A stretch of 9,349 nt of DNA from Candidatus Luteimonas excrementigallinarum (GCA_019115725.1 DXCY01000224.1:1-9349); one strand, 5' to 3'. Positions 1 to 8,677 are shown, counted from the stretch's first letter. Translations and numbers: made by a program. Notes: generated by a model not told the origin, from the letters alone.

Positions 1-1
1 C

Positions 2-325
2 GCCAAGGCGCCGCCTCCTGCCCCGCCTGCCCCGCCGGCGCCTCCCGCTCCGCCGCCCCCGCCCCCGCCTGTCGAGCAGGAAGCGGACGCCGGGCAGGCC
101 GCTGAGGCCAGCCACGGCGACGTTGTGTTCGAAGGCGGCGACCTGCACGGTGACCCGCCGGCCACGGTGGACTCCCCCGCGTTCCAGCGCCTGTGGCTGG
201 AGCGGATCCGTGAGCTGCGCGACGCAGGCGAACTCGAGGCCGCGCGCGAAAGCCTGCGCGAGTACCGGCGCCGCTATCCTTCCCAGTCCCTGCCCGACGA
301 TCTTGACGGCCTGCTGGAAGAATGA
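2..325 (+). CDS. C-terminal part of Pro/Ala-rich hypothetical protein (5' end outside window)
   Basis: An open frame enters from the left edge and ends at TGA 323-325, leaving 107 codons. The first 23 or so residues are almost only Pro and Ala, ending in a run of seven prolines, which suggests an extended linker. An acidic stretch follows, then a helical tail that includes ERIRELRDAGELEAARESL. The spacing of Ala, Gly and Ala there resembles half a tetratricopeptide-type hairpin. No start is visible; GTG 125-127 lies inside the open frame and need not be used. The stop overlaps the ATG of the next gene (ATGA at 322-325), so the two are probably translationally coupled. From memory, related Xanthomonadaceae carry a membrane protein near a sigma factor gene at this place, so an anti-sigma-like protein is possible, but nothing here proves it. 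Function unknown. Confidence 0.7.
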   Translation, partial: AKAPPPAPPAPPAPPAPPPPPPPVEQEADAGQAAEASHGDVVFEGGDLHGDPPATVDSPAFQRLWLERIRELRDAGELEAARESLREYRRRYPSQSLPDDLDGLLEE

Positions 326-780
326 CGCTCGACACCCTTGCCGCACCCGCCTCGCACGAGATCGAGGTCAAGCACAGCCGCTTCCTTGCCCGCGCCGTGC
401 CCGTTGCCGACGCCGCGGAGGCCGCGGCCTGGCTGGACACCGTGCGCGTGGCCGATGCCACCCACAACTGCTGGGCCTGGCGCATCGGCGACGACTACCG
501 CTCCAGCGATGACGGCGAGCCGGCAGGAACCGCCGGACGGCCGATCCTGGCCGCCATCGACGGCCAGGGCTACGACTACGTGGTGGTCGTTGTGACGCGC
601 TGGTACGGCGGCATCAAGCTGGGAGCCGGCGGACTGGTGCGGGCCTACGGCGGCGCGGCGGCAGAATGCCTGCGCCAGGCCGCGCGCAGCCCGCTGGTGG
701 AATATGCCGAAGTGGCGCTGCACGCTCCGTTCGAGGACCTGGGCGCCGTCCATGCCGCGCTGGATGCCTACGCGGCGTAG
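322..780 (+). CDS. yigZ: YigZ/IMPACT (UPF0029) family protein, truncated by an in-frame amber stop
   Basis: The 152-residue product holds the whole N-terminal IMPACT/UPF0029 domain: SRFLARA near residue 19, DDGEPAGTAGRPIL at 63-76, and the family signature RWYGGIKLGAGGLVRAY at 93-109. YigZ-type proteins are cytoplasmic and usually about 195-205 residues long, with a ferredoxin-like second domain (DUF1949). Their eukaryotic relative IMPACT regulates the kinase GCN2; the bacterial role is not settled. Here TAG 778-780 stops translation about 20 residues into the second domain, and the missing part lies intact in the same frame directly downstream. The start ATG at 322 overlaps the stop of the preceding gene, so coupling may replace a ribosome binding site. 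The family call is very secure. Whether the truncated protein folds or works is unknown. A sequencing error at the TAG is the main alternative. Confidence 0.88.
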   Translation: MTLDTLAAPASHEIEVKHSRFLARAVPVADAAEAAAWLDTVRVADATHNCWAWRIGDDYRSSDDGEPAGTAGRPILAAIDGQGYDYVVVVVTRWYGGIKLGAGGLVRAYGGAAAECLRQAARSPLVEYAEVALHAPFEDLGAVHAALDAYAA

Positions 781-909
781 AAGATCGACGAACAGTTCGA
801 TGCCACCGGCGCCCGGTTCCAGCTGCGCCTGCCGGCCACCGGGCTGGACGGCCTGCGGGTGCACCTGCGTGACGCCAGCCGCGACCGGATCCGCTTCGAA
901 GACGCCTGA
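781..909 (+). pseudogene. Detached C-terminal remnant of the YigZ-family gene (DUF1949 part)
   Basis: The reading frame of the gene at 322 continues without a shift after its TAG for 42 sense codons and ends at TGA 907-909. It begins KIDEQFDATGARFQLRLPA and ends in DRIRFEDA, which is the expected character of the YigZ C-terminal ferredoxin-like domain. With one sense codon in place of the TAG, the gene would be 195 residues, the normal family length. GAG or CAG would each need a single base change, and Glu seems likelier before KIDEQ. There is no start codon or ribosome binding site for separate translation, so this stretch is best read as the untranslated part of a gene interrupted by one nonsense codon. 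Confidence 0.8.
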
Positions 910-922
910 GGGCCGGGCCTTC

Positions 923-928
923 TACAAT
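923..928 (+). promoter_or_regulatory. Candidate -10 element upstream of the ABC transporter
   Basis: TACAAT lies in the 60-base gap between the YigZ-family frame and the transporter and differs from TATAAT at one position. No convincing -35 hexamer is found 16-18 bases upstream. Transcription from it would start near 935, giving a leader of about 35 bases to the ATG at 970, or almost none to the ATG at 940. This is a weak single-motif prediction. Confidence 0.3.
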
Positions 929-969
929 GGTCGGCTTGTATGCGCTGCAACGCCGGATCCGCCCGCCCG

Positions 970-2775
<1,806 letters not shown>

Positions 2776-2800
2776 TACCGCCACGGACGATCACACCGGC

Positions 2801-2806
2801 AGGAGA
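2801..2806 (+). promoter_or_regulatory. Ribosome binding site of the secreted-protein gene
   Basis: AGGAGA lies five bases before the ATG at 2812. It is one of the two clearest Shine-Dalgarno sequences in the window and fixes the start of a gene that has no recognisable family. The site lies 25 bases after the transporter's stop, so the gene could be translated from a read-through transcript of the transporter. Confidence 0.65.
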
Positions 2807-2811
2807 GCCGC

Positions 2812-3663
2812 ATGCCCCTGAGAGCACTCACCCGCGTTGCAGTTATCGGCCTGCTGACGCTGTGCGCAACCGCTCCGGGCCTGGCCCACGCTGAGAGGGT
2901 GTTTTCTCGGGATGGGCTGACCATTGAACGAAAGACAACCCGGCCGGGCTTTTTCTATCGACGCCTCCATCCAACCGGGCAGGCATCCGGAAACACAACC
3001 TGGACGGTACGCTGGCGCGGCACCGAGCTCTGCAGCGATCACATGGGCGGATGGCTGTTTCCCGACATCCCGAGACGCCACGACGAATTCGCGTGCGTCT
3101 CCCAGGTCGCATTTGCCGGCAGCGAACCATTGCTCGGGTTCCGTGGGGCCGACTCAGAACTGGTTGTCGTGTATCCGGACACTTCGTCCGGCGAACTGTC
3201 TTTGCGCCGGATGGCGGTCAGCGCGGATCCCCGGCGCGATAAGGTCCGCCGACTCCACCTTCGCCCTGCCGCACCAGGCTGGTCCAAGCTGAAGACCGCC
3301 TGGTACGAAACCGTGCTTTTCCGTCACATGCCGTTGAAGGCGGTTCACATGGGGCCGGGCGAGGTGATCTCGTTCAATGGCACGCTCGCCATCGTCGTCG
3401 AGGCACCCCGGGAGGGTGTCCCGCTATTGCGCGCCATGCATGTCCGCCCCGACGCGCATCCCGAGTCCGTTGCCTCGATCGAGCTACCGACGGACTGCGC
3501 GCCCTTCCTTGCCCTGGCCGATGACAGCATCGAGGCGGACAGGCGCCGCGGGGCATGGTTGCAACGCGCCGTCCACTTCGACCCCAGCACCCGGCCCGTG
3601 ACCCTGCACTTACGCTCCGATCCGGACGCGGACGTCTGCGCGGCCGCGCCCGGACCGTACTGA
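2812..3663 (+). CDS. Secreted (periplasmic) protein of unknown function
   Basis: The 283-residue product starts with a clear Sec signal peptide: charged MPLRALTR, a hydrophobic core VAVIGLLTLCATAPGL, and a likely cut after AHA (residues 25-27). Cys18 is in the core but LTLC lacks a proper lipobox, so a lipoprotein is unlikely. The mature part has no membrane segment and four cysteines (74, 95, 229, 276), an even number suited to two disulfides in the periplasm. Aromatic and beta-prone stretches such as NTTWTVRWRGTELC and GTLAIVVEAP suggest a mainly beta fold. I recognise no domain or catalytic motif. By eye the gene uses more A/T in third positions than its neighbours, for example near 2830-2960, which may hint at different ancestry. 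It follows the ABC transporter by 36 bases on the same strand, and its stop is two bases from the convergent fumarase stop. Confidence 0.8.
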   Translation: MPLRALTRVAVIGLLTLCATAPGLAHAERVFSRDGLTIERKTTRPGFFYRRLHPTGQASGNTTWTVRWRGTELCSDHMGGWLFPDIPRRHDEFACVSQVAFAGSEPLLGFRGADSELVVVYPDTSSGELSLRRMAVSADPRRDKVRRLHLRPAAPGWSKLKTAWYETVLFRHMPLKAVHMGPGEVISFNGTLAIVVEAPREGVPLLRAMHVRPDAHPESVASIELPTDCAPFLALADDSIEADRRRGAWLQRAVHFDPSTRPVTLHLRSDPDADVCAAAPGPY

Positions 3664-3665
3664 GA

Positions 3666-5204
3666 TCAGGCCGGGTCGATCACGGCCAGCGGGATCTTGC
3701 CGATCCGTGCTTGCCATTCGCGCGGGCCGGTTTCATGCACTGACTCGCCGGTGGAATCCACCGCCACCGTCACCGGCATGTCCTCCACGGTGAACTCGTG
3801 GATCGCCTCCATGCCCAGGTCTTCGAACCCGACTACCCGCGCGGCGCGGATCGCCTTGGACACCAGGTAGGCCGAGCCGCCCACCGCCATCAGGTAAGCC
3901 GCACGGTGGTCGCGGATGGCCTCGATCGCCTCCGGCCCACGCTCGGCCTTGCCGATCATGCCCAGCAGGCCGGTTTCCAGCATCCGCCGGGTGAACTTGT
4001 CCATGCGGGTGGCGGTGGTCGGACCGGCGGGGCCTACGGCCTCTTCGCGCACCGGATCCACCGGGCCCACGTAGTAGATGAAGCGGTTGCGGAAATCGAC
4101 CGGCAGCTCCTCGCCGCGCTCCAGCATGTCGACCATGCGCTTGTGCGCGGCGTCGCGACCGGTCAGCAGCTTTCCGCTGAGCAGCAGGGTTTCTCCCGGC
4201 TTCCACGAGGCCACTTCCTCCGGGGTGATCGCGTCCAGATTCACCCGGCGGCCGTTGGAGGCGTCGCGGGTGATCTGCGGCCAGTCCTCCAGCGACGGCG
4301 GATCCAGCGCCACCGGGCCGCTGCCGTCCAGGGTGAAGTGCGCATGGCGGGTGGCCGCGCAGTTGGGGATCATCGCCACCGGCAGGTTGGCTGCGTGGGT
4401 CGGGTAATCCTTGATCTTGATGTCCAGCACCGTGGTCAGGCCGCCGAGGCCCTGGGCGCCGATGCCCAGCGCGTTGACGCCGTCAAAGATCTCCAGGCGC
4501 ATTTCCTCCAGTCGGTTGGCCGGGCCGCGGGCCTTCAGATCAACAATGTCGATCGGCTCCATCAGCGATTCCTTGGCCAGCAGCATCGCCTTCTCCGCGG
4601 TACCGCCAATGCCGATGCCGAGCATGCCCGGCGGGCACCAGCCGGCGCCCATGGTGGGCACCATCTTCAGCACCCAGTCGACCACCGAGTCGGACGGATT
4701 GAGCATGGCGAACTTGGCCTTGGCCTCCGAGCCGCCGCCCTTGGCGGCCACGATCACGTCCACCTTGTTGCCCGGCACGATCTTCGTATTGACGATCGCC
4801 GGGGTGTTGTCGCCGGTGTTGCGGCGCTTGCCCGCCGGATCGGCCAGCACCGAGGCGCGCAGCTTGTTGTCCGGATGGTTGTAGGCGCGGCGCACGCCCT
4901 CGTTCACCATGTCCTCCACACCCATGGTGGCGTCATCCCAGCGCACGTCCATGCCGATATCCAGGAACACGGTGACGATGCCGGTGTCCTGGCAGATCGG
5001 CCGGTGGCCTTCGGCACACATGCGCGAGTTGATCAGGATCTGGGCCATCGCATCCTTCGCCGCCGGCGATTCCTCGCGCTCGTACGCCGCCGCCAGGTTC
5101 CGGATGTAGTCAACCGGGTGGTAATAGCTGATGTACTGCAGCGCATCGGCGACGGACTGGATGAAATCTTCTTGCCGGATCACGGCGGGGGCTGGCTTGC
5201 TCAC
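3666..5204 (-). CDS. Fumarate hydratase class I, [4Fe-4S] type
   Basis: This cytoplasmic TCA-cycle enzyme reversibly hydrates fumarate to (S)-malate using an oxygen-sensitive [4Fe-4S] cluster. The 512-residue single chain contains both the N-terminal alpha part and the C-terminal beta part, as in FumA/FumB. Likely cluster ligands are Cys71 in RPICQDTG, Cys190 in GWCPPGMLG and Cys282 in IPNCAATRH; the 119-residue step between the first two matches the spacing I recall for the Leishmania enzyme. Other family motifs are NTGDNTPAI (129-137), AKGGGSEAKAKF (154-165), LLTGRDAAHKR (346-356) and GPTTATRMDKF (394-404). The start is GTG 5204; an in-frame TAG at 5235-5237 rules out a longer form, and GTG at codon 8 is an alternative. 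The ribosome binding site is weak. The gene is divergent from the 6-phosphogluconolactonase gene. It could also be described as a class I tartrate dehydratase-like hydro-lyase, but length and motifs favour fumarase. Confidence 0.95.
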   Translation of the reverse strand: MSKPAPAVIRQEDFIQSVADALQYISYYHPVDYIRNLAAAYEREESPAAKDAMAQILINSRMCAEGHRPICQDTGIVTVFLDIGMDVRWDDATMGVEDMVNEGVRRAYNHPDNKLRASVLADPAGKRRNTGDNTPAIVNTKIVPGNKVDVIVAAKGGGSEAKAKFAMLNPSDSVVDWVLKMVPTMGAGWCPPGMLGIGIGGTAEKAMLLAKESLMEPIDIVDLKARGPANRLEEMRLEIFDGVNALGIGAQGLGGLTTVLDIKIKDYPTHAANLPVAMIPNCAATRHAHFTLDGSGPVALDPPSLEDWPQITRDASNGRRVNLDAITPEEVASWKPGETLLLSGKLLTGRDAAHKRMVDMLERGEELPVDFRNRFIYYVGPVDPVREEAVGPAGPTTATRMDKFTRRMLETGLLGMIGKAERGPEAIEAIRDHRAAYLMAVGGSAYLVSKAIRAARVVGFEDLGMEAIHEFTVEDMPVTVAVDSTGESVHETGPREWQARIGKIPLAVIDPA

Positions 5205-5236
5205 GGAATACCCAGGGCTGGCGGAAACAGCCTGCT

Positions 5237-5242
5237 ATTTTA
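5237..5242 (-). promoter_or_regulatory. Candidate -10 element of the fumarase gene
   Basis: On the - strand this reads TAAAAT, one base from TATAAT and A/T-rich in a GC-rich setting. Transcription would begin near 5230 and give a leader of about 25 bases to GTG 5204. The -35 region is not recognisable, so an activator or a relaxed promoter is possible. The site lies in the 113-base divergent region shared with the 6-phosphogluconolactonase gene. Confidence 0.4.
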
Positions 5243-5304
5243 GCCCGCCCGCCTCCGCCGGTTTGATATCGTCGCTGGCGGCAGTCATTGCCCCCGGCAA
5301 GCAC

Positions 5305-5309
5305 GGAGA
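5305..5309 (+). promoter_or_regulatory. Ribosome binding site of the 6-phosphogluconolactonase gene
   Basis: GGAGA sits eight bases before ATG 5318. It decides for this start over the upstream TTG at 5288, which would lie ahead of the site and add ten residues, and over the internal ATG at 5366. Confidence 0.65.
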
Positions 5310-5317
5310 ACCAGCGG

Positions 5318-6067
5318 ATGAGCCAGGAGGCCGCCAGGCCGTCAACTGCGGACCTGTCCGAACGGATGCACCTGCACGCCTACGACTCGGTCACCCAGTG
5401 GGCCTGGGGCGCGGCCGTGTCGATGGCCGCATCGCTGGGCCGCAGTCTGGAGGAACGCCCACGCGCACGCCTGCTGCTGTCCGGCGGCAGCACACCGGCG
5501 CCGGTGTACGGGGCGCTGGCCAGGGCACCGCTGGAGTGGAACCGGGTGGACGTGGCCCTGGTGGACGAGCGCTGGCTGCAGCCCAGCGACCCCGACAGCA
5601 ACGCCCACCTGGTGCGGGAAACCCTGCTGCGCCACCGGGCGGCCGACGCCCGTTTCCAGACCATCACCCAGCAGGGCCGCAACATCCAGCAGACCGTGGC
5701 GACGGCCAATATGCATGCCCGCAGCCCTGCTGACCCTGCTGACGTCGTGGTGCTGGGCATGGGCGAGGATGGGCACACCGCCTCGCTGTTCCCGCGCATG
5801 CTGGGGCTGGAGCACGCGCTGGGCACGTCCGCCGCCTACGTGGCGGTGGACGCGAGCGGCTGTGCGGGCGCGGGGCACCTGACCCAGCGGATCAGCCTGA
5901 CCCCGGCCGGCCTGCAGTCCGCCCACACCCGCATCCTGCTGATCCGCGGCGAGCGCAAGCGCGAGTTGCTGGACCGGGTCGTCGCCGGTGACGACCCGTT
6001 GGAATATCCCGCGCGGATCGCGCTGCTCACCCCCGGCGCCGTGCTCCACGTGCACTGGTGCCCCTGA
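5318..6067 (+). CDS. pgl: 6-phosphogluconolactonase
   Basis: The enzyme hydrolyses 6-phosphogluconolactone to 6-phosphogluconate, the second step of the oxidative pentose phosphate pathway and a feeder of the Entner-Doudoroff route. It acts in the cytoplasm. The 249-residue length suits the DevB/Pgl family of glucosamine-6-phosphate isomerase-like folds. Visible family motifs in order are LSGGSTP (54-60), VDERWL (82-87), SNAHLVRE (94-101), GMGEDGHTASLFP (147-159), RISLTPAGL (191-199) and the GERKRELL phosphate-site region (211-218). The start ATG has a ribosome binding site eight bases upstream. Neighbours such as zwf, edd, eda or glk, which often accompany this gene, are absent from the window; the gene stands alone between two - strand genes. 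Its 3' end is 51 bases from the convergent large gene, with no strong terminator hairpin visible between them. Confidence 0.92.
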   Translation: MSQEAARPSTADLSERMHLHAYDSVTQWAWGAAVSMAASLGRSLEERPRARLLLSGGSTPAPVYGALARAPLEWNRVDVALVDERWLQPSDPDSNAHLVRETLLRHRAADARFQTITQQGRNIQQTVATANMHARSPADPADVVVLGMGEDGHTASLFPRMLGLEHALGTSAAYVAVDASGCAGAGHLTQRISLTPAGLQSAHTRILLIRGERKRELLDRVVAGDDPLEYPARIALLTPGAVLHVHWCP

Positions 6068-6118
6068 CCGGGACTGGTTCCAGCCTCGCATCGGGCCGCA
6101 GCCCACCCGGCACATTTA

Positions 6119-8677
6119 TCAGGTGATCACCTCGTCCGGCTGGACGCCGTACTGCATGCCCAGGTTCAAGGCCGCCTCGGAAAGGCTGTCGGCATAAAGC
6201 AGCTGCACGATGCGGACCCGATAATCGTGGTCATCGTTGCCCGCAAGCAGCTCCTCAGCCGCGTCGAAAATCTCTCGAGGCGATCCATCGCGGATGGCAG
6301 AGTAGTCATCCTCTGCCATGTCGACCGGCGGCTTGGGGGTGCCATCCGGCTCCGTATCCGAGATCTGCTGGCTGCGGCCATATTCATGCGCGGATGGGTA
6401 GTCGGATTCCAGGAACTGCTGTACGGCCGGCCCGTAATTCACACACAAAGTCGGCTGCTCACCAAATTCCCTGATGAGCTCAAATATGGCGTCGGGATTC
6501 TCCTCACGCAGCCTGGAGAACATCTCCAGCACCTGCTCTCCCTCCAGGCCGTAAGCGTCGGCAACTTCCTTGAACATGTGTGGCGCGTAGGCGAGCATCG
6601 GATCCTCGGCCAGCATCTGCTGCCACTGTTCGCCACTCAGGCCGAGCTCCGCAGCCACCTCGTTCTGGGCTTCGCCGGTGCCCATCAGCAGATCGATGGT
6701 TTCCGGGTCCAGCCCTGCCGCCTCCATGTATCCACGCAATTCCTCGGCGGTCTGATGCCGGTCGATGGCATCGCCGATTGCACCGCCAATGACCGAAATC
6801 ACCGCGCCGATACCGCTGACAATGGCCCCCGCGGCGGTGCCCGCGCCCGGCACCAGCGCCACTGCGCTGCCCATTACGCCAAACGCGTCGCCCATCGCCG
6901 CGATGGCATAGCCGAAGTTGCCATCATCGCCCGCCTTCTGGGCGTTGATCACCATCGAGGTGGCACTGGCGATCACGCCCAGGCCCGGTGCAAGGCGCGA
7001 GGCGAAGGTTGCGAAGCGCACCGCGTCGTCACCGTACTGGGCCAGGCGGCCCGCATCCGCCAGGTGCTTGGTGGCCCCGGCCAATAGGTTCAGTCCCGAC
7101 TCCCCGGCCGAGGCGAAGCCCTGCACTGCAGCCAGGTACTCACCGTCCTGACCGCTCTGCCCGGCCTTCACCGCCCCCAGCACCAGACCCACCGCCGACA
7201 TCGCGCGCGAGAAACTGGAAGAATCGCCGAACCCGTCAGCAAGCTTCTGCAGCGCATCGAAGTCGCCCGCTGCAACGGCCTCCATCATCTCCAGACCGCT
7301 GTTGAAACCGTCGATGCCGCCCTTGACGCCGTCAAACAGGCCCTTGACGTCGCGGAACGGCTGGAATGCTTCCTTCAGGTCCTCGACCGCGGCCTCCAGG
7401 TCACCGTCGTGCCCTGCCAGGATCTCAACGGCTGCTGCACTGGAAATGCGTTCAAACAGCTCACCCTGCAGGGTGTCAGTGTGCGCCGAGAACGCCTCGT
7501 TCAGGGCCGAGCCCTCGGTGGCCAGGATCTCGCCAAGCAGCTCGAGCGCCAGCTCCCCGTGCCCCGAGTCAGCCAGGCTGCCGAGGGTGTCCACGACCTG
7601 CTGGGCGATCGCCGGATCCTGCACGGCGGCGGTCAGCACGTCGTCGCGGTTCTCAACCATGTAATCGGCAAGGTCCTGCCCGGCCTGGACCTCGGCGGAA
7701 TAGACATCGGCGTGGTCATCGGAGGTGCGGAAGTCCTCGATGAACGCCGCCTGCTGCTCAGCAGTGAGCGGGCCCGCGCGCAGCAGGAAGGTGTTGAGTT
7801 CCTCGTCCAGCTTGTCCGCTTCCGCCTTTGCCTCGGCATGGGCCTCCTGCAGGTCCTGCAGCTCGGTCGCCGTCTGGTCCGTAGCCGCGGTGCGCCCGAC
7901 CTGCTGGATGCCCAGCTGCCCGGCCACATCCGCCCAGCCAACCAGCCCCTGGTCCGCGGCCAGGTGGCGGATCGCCCCTTCGGTGAGCACGCCGCGCTCC
8001 ACCGCAACGCCGATCGCGGTGACCAGGCCGTCGCGCGCAGCATCCGCTTCGGCACCGGACAGCGCGTAGTTGCCGTCGGCGTCCCGCGAATAAAGGCCGG
8101 CGTTCACGCCCATCACGCCGTCCAGGATTCCGGCCTCGTCGGCAAGACGGACCAGTTCAGACAGGTAGGCCGGCTCGGTACTGTGCTCGGCCGCCAGGGT
8201 GCCCAGCTGATAGCCCGCCGCAAGGCTTCCGCTGCCAATGTTCCCGGCTTTGAAATCGTCCTGCGCCGCCTTGATCTGCGGGGCTTCGACCCGCTCCACG
8301 CCGGCCGGCGGCAGGTTCGGACTGTTGGGGAGCTCGGGCGCCGTACCGGTCAACTCGCGGTATTCGCTCCTGACCTCCGGAGCGCTGCGAAGCTCGACGG
8401 CGTCGGCGACCGCGTCTGATCCGAACGCATCGTGCAGCGCGGCCATGTTTTCCGCATCCAGCCTGGTCGCCAGGCCGTTCAGCAGCTCCTGCCGTTCGCC
8501 TGCCGGCAGGTCCTGGACATCGGCGCTGAACTGATCGTGCGCCTGCTCGTCCATGCCCTTGATGATCCCGTTGGCCTCGTCCGGCGTCGCTTCCGGCAGG
8601 ATTTCAATCGGCGGCGGCGGGGGTTCGGGCTGCTGGTAGGGGTACGGGCCTTGCTGCTGCGACAGATGGATGGGCAT
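6119..8677 (-). CDS. Large acidic Ala-rich protein of unknown function with glycine-zipper hydrophobic core
   Basis: I do not recognise a family for this 852-residue protein. In order it shows: a Pro/Gln/Tyr-rich N-terminus (residues 6-23, ending in five prolines); Ala-rich acidic helices; a loop DADGNYALSGAE (199-210) with EF-hand-like spacing; a likely short coiled coil around ELQDLQEAHAEAKAEADKLD (272-291); a Gly/Ala-rich hydrophobic region at about 560-638, including AGTAAGAIVSGIGAVISVIG (612-631); and a C-terminal region with repeated GL-x-[PG]-E motifs. There is one cysteine (745) and no Sec signal peptide. Such a layout is seen in some effector or toxin proteins that insert into membranes, but that is inference only. 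The start ATG 8677 gives MPIHLSQQQ; the frame is open to 8788, where the extra 37 residues look non-coding (basic, Trp/Arg). It ends with tandem stops TGA TAA. The gene is single, between convergent pgl and a divergent metal transporter. Confidence 0.85.
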   Translation of the reverse strand: MPIHLSQQQGPYPYQQPEPPPPPIEILPEATPDEANGIIKGMDEQAHDQFSADVQDLPAGERQELLNGLATRLDAENMAALHDAFGSDAVADAVELRSAPEVRSEYRELTGTAPELPNSPNLPPAGVERVEAPQIKAAQDDFKAGNIGSGSLAAGYQLGTLAAEHSTEPAYLSELVRLADEAGILDGVMGVNAGLYSRDADGNYALSGAEADAARDGLVTAIGVAVERGVLTEGAIRHLAADQGLVGWADVAGQLGIQQVGRTAATDQTATELQDLQEAHAEAKAEADKLDEELNTFLLRAGPLTAEQQAAFIEDFRTSDDHADVYSAEVQAGQDLADYMVENRDDVLTAAVQDPAIAQQVVDTLGSLADSGHGELALELLGEILATEGSALNEAFSAHTDTLQGELFERISSAAAVEILAGHDGDLEAAVEDLKEAFQPFRDVKGLFDGVKGGIDGFNSGLEMMEAVAAGDFDALQKLADGFGDSSSFSRAMSAVGLVLGAVKAGQSGQDGEYLAAVQGFASAGESGLNLLAGATKHLADAGRLAQYGDDAVRFATFASRLAPGLGVIASATSMVINAQKAGDDGNFGYAIAAMGDAFGVMGSAVALVPGAGTAAGAIVSGIGAVISVIGGAIGDAIDRHQTAEELRGYMEAAGLDPETIDLLMGTGEAQNEVAAELGLSGEQWQQMLAEDPMLAYAPHMFKEVADAYGLEGEQVLEMFSRLREENPDAIFELIREFGEQPTLCVNYGPAVQQFLESDYPSAHEYGRSQQISDTEPDGTPKPPVDMAEDDYSAIRDGSPREIFDAAEELLAGNDDHDYRVRIVQLLYADSLSEAALNLGMQYGVQPDEVIT

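Noticed and set aside
778..780. Amber recoding such as pyrrolysine or programmed readthrough
   Set aside because: The YigZ family is not known for recoding, and nothing around the codon suggests a signal; mutation or error is simpler.
2812..2892. Lipoprotein signal at Cys18 of the secreted protein
   Set aside because: The residues before Cys are L-T-L, and the -1 Leu does not fit a lipobox, whereas AHA before residue 28 is a good signal peptidase I site.
3798..5243. 481-codon open frame on the + strand opposite the fumarase gene
   Set aside because: It is His/Arg/Gln-rich with no recognisable motif and mirrors the codon pattern of the fumarase, whose motifs are all present on the other strand.
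6068..6118. Hairpins (CTGG-TT-CCAG and GGGC-CGCA-GCCC) between the two convergent genes as terminators
   Set aside because: Stems are only four pairs and no T run follows on either strand.
6227..7087. 286-codon open frame on the + strand opposite the large unknown gene, with a further one at 7409-8419
   Set aside because: Since the large gene has no known family I weighed both strands. The - strand frame is one continuous 852-codon frame with ordered helices and acidic composition, while the + frames are fragmented and Arg/His-rich.
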